Source of the DNA: Armatimonadota bacterium
GTDB taxonomy: Bacteria; Armatimonadota; Fimbriimonadia; Fimbriimonadales; Fimbriimonadaceae
Direction of reading: 5' to 3'
Assembly: GCA_023423495.1 (NCBI GenBank)
Contig: JAFAFM010000239.1
Span: forward strand, 1 to 5,058
DNA length: 5,058 nt
The position numbers and the translations under genes were made by a program. The notes under the pieces are model-generated. The model made no database searches. It was not told the origin of the DNA and was given only the letters and a program-made list of their open reading frames with translations. Below, in pieces: positions 1 through 5,058 of this stretch (positions are counted from its first letter, which is position 1; each line of letters starts with the position of its first letter).

Positions 1-3000
1 GTTGCTACGACTTCGGCCATGCCCGTGGTTTCGGCAGTTGCCCGCCACTCGACTGCCTTGGGCGAACCCGGTTCAACGCGAACCGTCTGTGACGTGTTGC
101 CATCAAGCTTCACTCCTTTCACCGTTATTCCCACACGGACATCGGCAGGCTGACCCGTATCGTTCTGCACAATCGCGGTGATGGTCTGCTCATCTTGCAC
201 AACCATGAATTGAGGCAGTTGAAGGCGGATGGTTAGCGGTTTGGAGGCAACCACTTTGTTAGTTGCCATACCAACAGCCGTAGTATCGGTCGCGGCTAAA
301 ACCGTTGCTCGCCAGGTGGTCAGGTTATCGGGCAAGGGCACCGTAATCCGTGCCTGACCAAGAGCATCGGTTTGAGCGCTGGGATTCCAGTAGGCGGTGT
401 CTAAGAACCTGGTGCGCAAGGGTACGTTGCCCGCGCCTTTGTCTCCACCATCCAGGTAGATCTCCGGGAAGGAATAGCGAGTTTGGACAGAGATGTCTCG
501 GCGAGGGAAAAACCCCTTAAACGGGTCTGTACTATCTTCCCGAATCGCATAAATGGACTCGTCGACGACGCCCAGTGAAATGTCCGCAGATACCGGCTGT
601 CCATTTTGATCTTTAGTTGTAACCAGGTACGTGATGTTCCCGCCAGGAAGAACCTTCGTCGCATCCGATTCCACCGTGACATTAAGCTTCTGTTGGGATA
701 GCGCAAGGGAGAGCGAACTGCTGGCTTCGCTGAACTGCTTCTCGCGGATGTACGCCACCGAAACAGCTGCATTTGGTCCGTAGGTTTTCTGAATCGTCAG
801 GGAAACGATCGTCACGGATTGGGTCAAATTGATGACCTGCTCGTGGAGCACCTCATCGGCCTCCACGGTCAATAAAGCAAAGCCACCTGGCTTGTCCGTT
901 TGAATGAGCGCCTTGGCGGTATCGCCAATCTCATAGGTCTTCTTGTCGAGGGTGACGGCAAGGCGACCACCCGGACGCATCGGTACACCAGAACCTTCGA
1001 CGTAATAGTACGCGCTCGACTCGATCTTGTTCTTCATAGTGTCAATGGCTATGGCCTTAAACACCAAAGATCCAGCACGCTTCGGAGAATAGGTGACTTT
1101 GGCCACTCCGCTTGCATCGGTGGTTGCATTCAGCGTCTCCATGGCCTCGAAGGTCACGTTTTCGCCTGACCAGTTATCTTCCCCGGCGATGATTTGGACG
1201 GGTTGATTCGAAACTGGGCTGCCATCCTTGTGCGAAATCGCTTTCACGGTGACATCGACCGGCTGGCCTACTTGGCCGACATAATCCGAGGTCTCGGCGC
1301 TTGTCTCAAACAAACCACGGGTTACCTTGACTGAGCCCCTGCCTTCGAAATACTTATCACCTTCGTCGGCAGCGTAAACGTTGACGGTGTAGTTGTAGTC
1401 GGAATCCGAACCGTATCCTACTTCCTCCGGCTTCTTGGTTTCCACGGAGATAATCGCTTCGCCTTCAGCATCCGAAATGACTTCAATGTCTTCCAAGCCC
1501 TCACCGGAGCCACTCTCGTCGGCGTATTCTTCGCCATCCTCGGCATACCAAGTCCAACGAGGTGATCTCTGAACGTATGCCTCGATCTTGGCGCCAACGA
1601 CCGGGCCGCCATGGTAGTACTCACACTTCACTCGGAACTTGGCAGTCTGCCCAAAGACATAGAAGGTCTCTAACGGCGTAACCGTGATCTTGAATTCGGG
1701 TTTTCGATAGGCTGCAAGCCGGATCGGCATCTCGCCAGAACCGCCCGGCCCTTCCGCCACCAACGTATACACGCCCGGCATAGCTTCGCGATTGGAGGTG
1801 AACGAACCGTGGAAGGTGCCGCGAGAAGAGATCGACAACTTCATTGTCTCGACCAAGTTCCCGTCGGGATCTTGAACTTCACACTCCATGGTGCCGGCTC
1901 TAGGCACGGTGAAGTCCATTCCATTTAAAACACGAGCGATCCCCTTGAACTCCACGCGATCACCAGGCCGATAGACCGGCCGGTCCGAATAGAGGAAGAT
2001 GCGGCCAGATGAATCGGAGTTGTCTGAGTTGTAGATCTGGTAGTCCACGACTGCGACTGAATCACCCTTTTTCGCCAGGACCAGTTGCTGGTCACCAGGT
2101 GCCCTTTCAAGGGGCAGTCGACCGTCTGGCCCAGTGAGGCCAATCTGCTTGAGACCGCCGTTTACGGCCAGCCCAATGGCTGCCTTTTCGATTGGCTGTC
2201 CGGTTGATAGGTCCGTTACAAAGCACATCGATCGATTGCGCCCGACCTTCGTGATCATCCCGATCGTGGACACGTTCACGAAGACTCCGCGATCGACCTT
2301 GCCCGCCCGGCAGCGCACATAGTAAAAGCCCTGCGGAAGCTTGTCCAACTCGACCGTTTCAACAAAAATCCCCTCGGCATCCCGAGAGCTAATCGGCCGG
2401 CTCATGGTCAGAACCTTGCTCCCAAAGGAGGCAGGATCTTGGGGGCTTTGGCTGTGCCGGGAAAAGGCATCGAGCAGATTGCTTATACTTCCCTTCTTCA
2501 CGACCTCGGTCAGATTCAATCGGTAAACGTCAATCGCCATCCGATCTTCGGGCAAGAATCCATCAGCCTGAAAGTTGGGCTTTTCCGTGGGAAGGAACAC
2601 TCTTTGACTTGCATTGAGAGTCAGATACGGTTCGCTTGGTTCCATCTGGAGATCCAAAACGGTGGCCGGCCCTTCTTTGACCATGACCCTCTGCCCGTCA
2701 AGCCGGTGTGCTCGCGCGAAGGCGTAAATGGTGTAATCCCCTGCCGGCAGGTTTTTAATTAAAAACCGTCCATTTTTGTCTGTCTTGATCGTCCGGCGTC
2801 GACCTGGCTCTGTTTCCGACTCAATCGTCGGGCTGATGCTCACCTCGGTTTCCGCAATTGCTTTACCGTTCTCCTTGAGCATCACTTTGCCTTCGAGGCC
2901 ACCGATGGCGACTTCTTCGGTAATCCCGAAAGAGAGCAACACCGCCGCCAGACACGAAATCACGATCATCGCCAAAAGGCGAGTGGAAGCGGCCGCGCGA

Positions 3001-3020
3001 GTTAAGAATTGTGTGCTCAT
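1..3020 (-). CDS. Alpha-2-macroglobulin family protein, membrane-anchored, N-terminal 1,006 residues (C-terminus beyond window)
   Basis: This is probably an envelope-anchored protease-trapping protein of the bacterial alpha-2-macroglobulin family. The frame is open from the ATG at 3020 to the left edge without a stop. Residues 15-33 form a hydrophobic anchor containing VISC (Cys23). Residues about 40-115 form a carboxypeptidase-regulatory-like beta domain ending in a typical KTDKNGRFLIKNLPAGDY pattern. Residues about 118-345 look like MG1-type sandwiches. DRPVYRPGD at 346-354 is the MG2 signature, and AAYRKPEF at 436-443 is the usual segment leading into MG3. The bait-region domain starts near TYEIGDTA (695-702) and ends with GVVDESIYAI (817-826). 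The A2M-domain block follows: FLDTAYWNP (872-880) and ITVPLPDNLTTWRAT (892-906). The thioester region lies outside the window. The start overlaps the upstream stop by ATGA and has no Shine-Dalgarno sequence, so coupling is likely. Family assignment is firm; the protease-trap role is inferred from the family, and thioester status is unknown. Confidence 0.93.
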   Translation of the reverse strand, partial: MSTQFLTRAAASTRLLAMIVISCLAAVLLSFGITEEVAIGGLEGKVMLKENGKAIAETEVSISPTIESETEPGRRRTIKTDKNGRFLIKNLPAGDYTIYAFARAHRLDGQRVMVKEGPATVLDLQMEPSEPYLTLNASQRVFLPTEKPNFQADGFLPEDRMAIDVYRLNLTEVVKKGSISNLLDAFSRHSQSPQDPASFGSKVLTMSRPISSRDAEGIFVETVELDKLPQGFYYVRCRAGKVDRGVFVNVSTIGMITKVGRNRSMCFVTDLSTGQPIEKAAIGLAVNGGLKQIGLTGPDGRLPLERAPGDQQLVLAKKGDSVAVVDYQIYNSDNSDSSGRIFLYSDRPVYRPGDRVEFKGIARVLNGMDFTVPRAGTMECEVQDPDGNLVETMKLSISSRGTFHGSFTSNREAMPGVYTLVAEGPGGSGEMPIRLAAYRKPEFKITVTPLETFYVFGQTAKFRVKCEYYHGGPVVGAKIEAYVQRSPRWTWYAEDGEEYADESGSGEGLEDIEVISDAEGEAIISVETKKPEEVGYGSDSDYNYTVNVYAADEGDKYFEGRGSVKVTRGLFETSAETSDYVGQVGQPVDVTVKAISHKDGSPVSNQPVQIIAGEDNWSGENVTFEAMETLNATTDASGVAKVTYSPKRAGSLVFKAIAIDTMKNKIESSAYYYVEGSGVPMRPGGRLAVTLDKKTYEIGDTAKALIQTDKPGGFALLTVEADEVLHEQVINLTQSVTIVSLTIQKTYGPNAAVSVAYIREKQFSEASSSLSLALSQQKLNVTVESDATKVLPGGNITYLVTTKDQNGQPVSADISLGVVDESIYAIREDSTDPFKGFFPRRDISVQTRYSFPEIYLDGGDKGAGNVPLRTRFLDTAYWNPSAQTDALGQARITVPLPDNLTTWRATVLAATDTTAVGMATNKVVASKPLTIRLQLPQFMVVQDEQTITAIVQNDTGQPADVRVGITVKGVKLDGNTSQTVRVEPGSPKAVEWRATAETTGMAEVVA
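414..542 (-). other. Candidate bait segment of the A2M-like protein
   Basis: Residues 827-869 lie between the DESIYAI motif that ends the bait-region domain core and the R-T-R-F-L-D-T-A-Y block, which aligns by eye with the RKYFPETW block just after the bait region of human alpha-2-macroglobulin. The 43-residue segment includes FFPRRDISVQTRYSF and several glycines (GGDKGAG), with basic residues at 827, 835, 840, 841, 848, 861 and 869. It therefore looks exposed and open to trypsin-like cleavage. It is short compared with the vertebrate bait loop. The position follows from the family; its accessibility is inferred. Confidence 0.5.
1458..1541 (-). other. Acidic loop in the MG3 region of the A2M-like protein
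   Basis: Residues 494-521 contain 13 Asp/Glu out of 28 and no Lys or Arg, starting directly after a Trp-rich stretch (RWTWY at 488-492). The position is in the macroglobulin domain that follows the YRKPEF segment. Bacterial A2M proteins often carry a variable loop here, so this is probably a surface insertion between strands rather than a separate domain. A cation-binding role is possible but nothing in the sequence proves it. Confidence 0.55.
2676..2903 (-). other. Carboxypeptidase-regulatory-like domain at the N-terminus of the A2M-like protein
   Basis: Residues about 40-115 start with GGLEGKV and pass through ENGKAIAETEVSI. They close with TDKNGRFLIKNLPAGDYTIY, the typical pattern of the transthyretin-like carboxypeptidase-regulatory fold (a 'D.nG.f.i.nLpaG.Y.l' ending). 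These domains are usually structural or carbohydrate/protein-binding spacers in surface proteins. Here it sits between the membrane anchor and the first macroglobulin domain, so it could act as a stalk or as a contact to the membrane partner. The boundaries are approximate. Confidence 0.7.
2740..2767. repeat. Two overlapping perfect palindromes inside the A2M gene
   Basis: CCTGCCGGCAGG (2740-2751) is a perfect 12-base palindrome. It overlaps by two bases the perfect 18-base palindrome GGTTTTTAATTAAAAACC (2750-2767). Both lie in the codons for the FLIKNLPAGD segment of the carboxypeptidase-regulatory-like domain. On the plus strand the GC-rich unit followed by five Ts resembles a minimal antisense terminator, but its stem would be only four base pairs with a four-base loop. 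Confidence 0.6.
2922..2978 (-). other. N-terminal membrane anchor or lipoprotein signal of the A2M-like protein
   Basis: Residues 15-33 of the A2M-like protein are an uninterrupted hydrophobic stretch (LLAMIVISC, then LAAVLLSFGI). Two arginines precede it (Arg8 and Arg14), which fits an N-in orientation with the rest of the protein exported. V-I-S-C at 20-23 satisfies a loose lipobox, as in lipoprotein A2M proteins such as enterobacterial YfhM. However, the hydrophobic run continues for ten residues after the cysteine, which better suits an uncleaved signal anchor. The sequence alone does not settle which of the two it is. Confidence 0.7.
3017..3020 (-). promoter_or_regulatory. ATGA stop/start overlap coupling the membrane protein and A2M genes
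   Basis: On the minus strand the four bases ATGA hold both the A2M start (ATG, 3020-3018) and the membrane-protein stop (TGA, 3019-3017). The bases just upstream (GAGCCCGAAGCACAACTATC) contain no convincing Shine-Dalgarno sequence. A2M translation therefore most likely depends on ribosomes terminating on the upstream gene, which would tie the amounts of the two proteins together. Confidence 0.75.
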
Positions 3021-4423
3021 GATAGTTGTGCTTCGGGCTCAGGATCCGGTTTCGAGACGATAGCGATAAGGAGTCCAATAACAAGCGCGCATCCAGCGAT
3101 CCAATAGAAGGCGATCTGCTTGCTCTCGCGCGTCATGTCGAGCAGCTTTGCCAACCAATCGTATGCAACTACAACAATAGAGGCGGAGCCACCGATGAAC
3201 AGCAGGGGGAGGGGTGTGACGGATCCCCGCATGGCGTCCACAAAACCGGCCATCCCTAATCCGGCAACGAATCCGACCATTCCCTTAGCGCCTAAGACGA
3301 CAGCCATTGCCACAGGCAACACTCCCAGGGCAACGGACCACAGCAAACGCCCCAAGGACGTCCCTAGTCCAGGCCGTGCCCGCCGCACGATCCATTCTCC
3401 GGGCAACAGCGCGGCCACCATCCCAAACGCAAGCCCGATGACCGCGTAGTGCTGACCAATATCCAAAGCGCGCACCGCGTCAACGTGCGACTCTCGAAGA
3501 ACGCGATAGAACACTAAGCCGATGAGAGGACCGACGGCCAGAAGTGCGCGTACGTTGCCCAGGGTTATCAGCGTCAACACTGCTCCTAGTGCCGCGATGG
3601 ACATTCCAAATCCACGGTAATAGGAGAACGCCAAAGTTGCGATCCCTATCCAAACAACTGCCGATAGAAGCACAGCAAAGGAGTCATAGCGGCCGTCTGG
3701 CCGAATCACCCAATGCGTGATCGCCGCAGCAAGCACGGCGCCATCGAAGATGAGCCAAGCCTCGTTGCTTTCCACAACCCGGTTGCCAACCACAAAGCCC
3801 AAGATCAACAGGATGAGGACACTGAGGAAGCCTGGTAGGGCATCCAAAAACTGAGCTCCCTTTTTCTCGGATCGGTTGGAAACTAAACCGATAAGGGCGG
3901 CGATACCTGCTGCCAGCCCGAACAAGGTGCCCGCCAAGCTTCCAACCTCATTTTCAAGGGCTATCCCACCAAGGAAATCGGCCGCGATGATCACAGTTGC
4001 GAATCCGGAAGTGGCAACAGGAAGGGAAAGCCGGTTTACGTGCAGGTCGCCGGTGAGCCAAGCTCCGAACGCCAGGCCTGCGATCAAACCGAATTGAACA
4101 ACCCCAAGGTACAGCGGATCGACCCACTGGAGCACGCCACTTATTCCGGCCGCAATGCCGAGGGCTGCGGCGGACGAACCGTCGCGTACGGATTCCAGTG
4201 CCCGCAGGCCGATGCAAATTGCAATTCCCGCCGCACACGCTACAGCTGCAGGCAGCAAATTGAGGTAGTCATTTTGCCATAGGAAGCCGCCTGCCAAAAG
4301 GGCAATTACGAGGATCGCTGCCGCGAGCACGCTTCCGCCTTCTGGCCGTTTCGCGGGTCGGGGCGAGAGCGCGAATGCAGCAATTGCGACTGCAAAGGCG
4401 AGAAGCGGAAAAGCAGTATTCAT
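3017..4423 (-). CDS. Polytopic membrane protein of unknown family, operon partner of the A2M-like protein
   Basis: I do not recognise the family. The 468-residue protein is almost entirely hydrophobic, rich in Ala, Gly, Leu and Val. By eye it has about 15-17 membrane segments, near residues 3-19, 31-49, 55-73, 85-100, 105-123, 134-154, 160-181, 195-213, 222-240, 248-268, 272-289, 291-308, 323-340, 358-378, 380-395, 404-421 and 436-456. It ends in a short charged Pro/Glu tail (KPDPEPEAQLS). Charged residues that may lie in or near the membrane are Asp149, Glu157, Glu159, His313, Asp315, Asp321 and His325. Basic loops at 346-350 (VRRAR) and 184-188 suggest cytoplasmic faces. The ATG at 4423 is preceded directly by an in-frame TAA, so no longer start exists; an A-rich stretch but no Shine-Dalgarno sequence precedes it. 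Its stop overlaps the A2M start by ATGA. A transporter, channel or scaffold are all open; the coding call itself is secure. Confidence 0.88.
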   Translation of the reverse strand: MNTAFPLLAFAVAIAAFALSPRPAKRPEGGSVLAAAILVIALLAGGFLWQNDYLNLLPAAVACAAGIAICIGLRALESVRDGSSAAALGIAAGISGVLQWVDPLYLGVVQFGLIAGLAFGAWLTGDLHVNRLSLPVATSGFATVIIAADFLGGIALENEVGSLAGTLFGLAAGIAALIGLVSNRSEKKGAQFLDALPGFLSVLILLILGFVVGNRVVESNEAWLIFDGAVLAAAITHWVIRPDGRYDSFAVLLSAVVWIGIATLAFSYYRGFGMSIAALGAVLTLITLGNVRALLAVGPLIGLVFYRVLRESHVDAVRALDIGQHYAVIGLAFGMVAALLPGEWIVRRARPGLGTSLGRLLWSVALGVLPVAMAVVLGAKGMVGFVAGLGMAGFVDAMRGSVTPLPLLFIGGSASIVVVAYDWLAKLLDMTRESKQIAFYWIAGCALVIGLLIAIVSKPDPEPEAQLS

Positions 4424-4461
4424 TTATTTTTCGTATGCGCGGAATCGAACAAGATACGTGC

Positions 4462-4490
4462 AACTTACACCGAAGTAACGACGGAATCAA
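4462..4490 (-). promoter_or_regulatory. Weak candidate promoter for the membrane protein/A2M operon
   Basis: Read on the minus strand, TTGATT (4490-4485) matches four of six bases of the -35 consensus. After a 17-base spacer, TAAGTT (4467-4462) matches three of six bases of the -10 consensus. Transcription would begin near 4455 and give a leader of about 30 bases. Spacing is ideal but the boxes are poor, so this is only the best candidate seen. Confidence 0.2.
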
Positions 4491-4510
4491 TATCCTTTAA
4501 GAAAATTCAC

Positions 4511-4537
4511 AAAGCACTTTAACTAAAGCGGTTAAGT
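4511..4537. repeat. Imperfect tandem repeat / interrupted palindrome in the divergent promoter region
   Basis: AAAGCACTTTAACT (4511-4524) is followed at once by AAAGCGGTTAAGT (4525-4537), an imperfect tandem copy. Within it, ACTTTAAC (4516-4523) and GTTAAGT (4531-4537) pair as an inverted repeat with one bulged T, and the two TTAA cores lie 13 bases apart. A site with this form, between two divergent starts, would suit a dimeric regulator. It is short and AT-rich, so chance is not excluded. Confidence 0.35.
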
Positions 4538-4599
4538 CCCGCGATGAAACCGTCACGTCTCCCTAGTAATTCCTCTTCAATAGGCTCCAAAATAAGTTA

Positions 4600-5058
4600 A
4601 TGAAAGCAATCGTTGGTATCGACGCCGCGGGGTTTGCAATTCCGGCAGTGCAGCTGCTTGCCCGAATGCAGTTCCCAAACCTTCAGGCAACTTTGCTCAA
4701 TGTTGCCGACCTTGTGCTCCCGTATACTTCGTTTGCCCTTGGGCCGGGAGTCGAGCCAACGAACGAATTGGTCGAGGGTCTACGCCAAGCCGGCCAGATC
4801 GCGGTCAATGAGGCAGCCGAAGTTGCCAAAGGCTTGGATTTAAATGCCACCACGGAAGTTGTATCCGGGCCGAGCGTTCTCACCCTGCTCGACCGAGCCG
4901 AGGGCTCCCGCGCCGATTTGATTGCCGTGGCATCGACGCGAAAGGGCTTCTTGGCCACAACTTTTACCGGCAGCATGAGGCGAAGCATCGTCACCGGCTC
5001 GCGAATTCCAATTTTGGTGGCCAAGGAAGGGGTTAAAGAGGAAGGACCGGTCAATATT
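4600..5058 (+). CDS. Universal stress protein (UspA family), N-terminal 153 residues, continues past window
   Basis: This is a cytoplasmic universal stress protein domain (alpha/beta nucleotide-binding fold). The first strand MKAIVGID places Asp8 where the family's adenine-contacting Asp sits. The end, ADLIAVASTRK (105-115) through GSMRRSIVTGSRIPILVAKE (124-143), is the classic UspA C-terminal pattern. The ATP-binding motif G-2x-G-9x-G-S/T is degraded here to Ala111, Arg114, Gly124 and Ser125, so two of its glycines are lost. The domain is complete by about residue 143, yet the frame stays open through EEGPVNI at the edge; PVNI could start the first strand of a second Usp domain. The ATG at 4600 is the first start after an in-frame TAA at 4567-4569, and no Shine-Dalgarno sequence precedes it. 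It is transcribed away from the A2M operon. Family assignment is firm, nucleotide binding is doubtful, and the tandem architecture is inferred. Confidence 0.9.
   Translation, partial: MKAIVGIDAAGFAIPAVQLLARMQFPNLQATLLNVADLVLPYTSFALGPGVEPTNELVEGLRQAGQIAVNEAAEVAKGLDLNATTEVVSGPSVLTLLDRAEGSRADLIAVASTRKGFLATTFTGSMRRSIVTGSRIPILVAKEGVKEEGPVNI

Larger units (their letters stand above)
4424..4599. promoter_or_regulatory. Divergent intergenic region holding the promoters of the leftward operon and the stress-protein gene
   Basis: These 176 non-coding bases separate two divergent starts, so both promoters should lie here. They look more AT-rich than the flanking genes. I found no plausible small gene. 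For the leftward operon the best sigma-70-like pair I can see is TTGATT (minus strand of 4485-4490), then 17 bases, then TAAGTT (minus strand of 4462-4467). Both boxes are weak matches. No convincing rightward pair was found. The repeat at 4511-4537 is the most obvious candidate for a regulator site. Confidence 0.6.

Noticed and set aside
2580..2630. LPTEK in the A2M-like protein as a sortase-like LPxT sorting motif
   Set aside because: It lies near the N-terminus inside an MG1-type domain, without a following hydrophobic segment and basic tail. It corresponds to the usual variable strand region of MG1.
2740..2756. Intrinsic terminator on the plus strand (GC palindrome followed by five Ts)
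   Set aside because: The stem is only four base pairs with a four-base loop, and no plus-strand gene ends there.
1..3020. Frameshift or pseudogene in the A2M-like gene
   Set aside because: Line-by-line translation of the minus strand stays in one frame from the ATG to the edge, with domain motifs in the expected order.
2134..3063. A series of open plus-strand frames opposite the A2M gene
   Set aside because: They lie antisense to one long, unbroken minus-strand frame with clear family motifs. Their translations are rich in Arg, Pro and Ser without recognisable domains, as expected of shadow frames.
3120..4282. Plus-strand and alternative minus-strand frames over the membrane-protein gene
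   Set aside because: The 468-residue hydrophobic frame explains the region; the others have compositions typical of antisense reading and no start context of their own.
3017..4423. Membrane-bound pyrophosphatase, suggested by about 16 helices rich in Gly and Ala
   Set aside because: The protein is much shorter than that family and lacks its conserved DVGADLVGKVE-type catalytic motif.
4683..5054. Minus-strand frame of 123 codons opposite the stress-protein gene
   Set aside because: The plus-strand frame has clear UspA motifs over the same bases, so the opposite frame is a shadow.

Overview
This 5,058-base window carries three protein genes in a divergent layout, and two of them run off its edges. 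From the right, a partial universal stress protein gene reads rightward (4600 to the right edge). A 176-base non-coding gap (4424-4599) separates it from a leftward pair: a 468-residue polytopic membrane protein (complement 3017-4423), then a very large bacterial alpha-2-macroglobulin-like protein (complement 3020 to the left edge). I translated the last by hand as one unbroken frame of 1,006 codons. The leftward pair shares an ATGA stop/start overlap, so it is almost certainly co-transcribed and probably translationally coupled.

The macroglobulin-like protein has an N-terminal hydrophobic anchor or lipobox, then a carboxypeptidase-regulatory-like beta domain, then the macroglobulin (MG) repeats. 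These include the MG2 signature (RPVYRPGD), the DESIYAI motif, a short basic candidate bait segment and the A2M-domain block that follows it. The thioester region (CxEQ in families that have it) and the C-terminal receptor-like domains would lie left of the window, so I cannot say whether it is a thioester type. Such proteins are envelope-anchored protease traps, by analogy with the enterobacterial ECAM/YfhM and YfaS proteins. The usual enterobacterial partner of the anchored type is the penicillin-binding protein PbpC. Here the tightly linked partner is instead a protein of about 15-17 membrane segments whose family I do not recognise.

The organism is a bacterium of moderately high GC (my impression is mid-50s percent) with a cell envelope that can host an anchored A2M protein. 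The lack of a clear Shine-Dalgarno sequence before all three starts hints at a lineage that uses leaderless or SD-independent initiation. I cannot place the phylum. Planctomycetota, Armatimonadota and similar groups are only guesses.

There is no RNA gene, CRISPR array, insertion sequence or tRNA that I can see. The most unusual items are the A2M/polytopic-membrane-protein coupling, a stress-protein domain whose nucleotide-binding motif is degraded at two glycines and which may lead into a second domain, and a pair of overlapping perfect palindromes inside the A2M gene.
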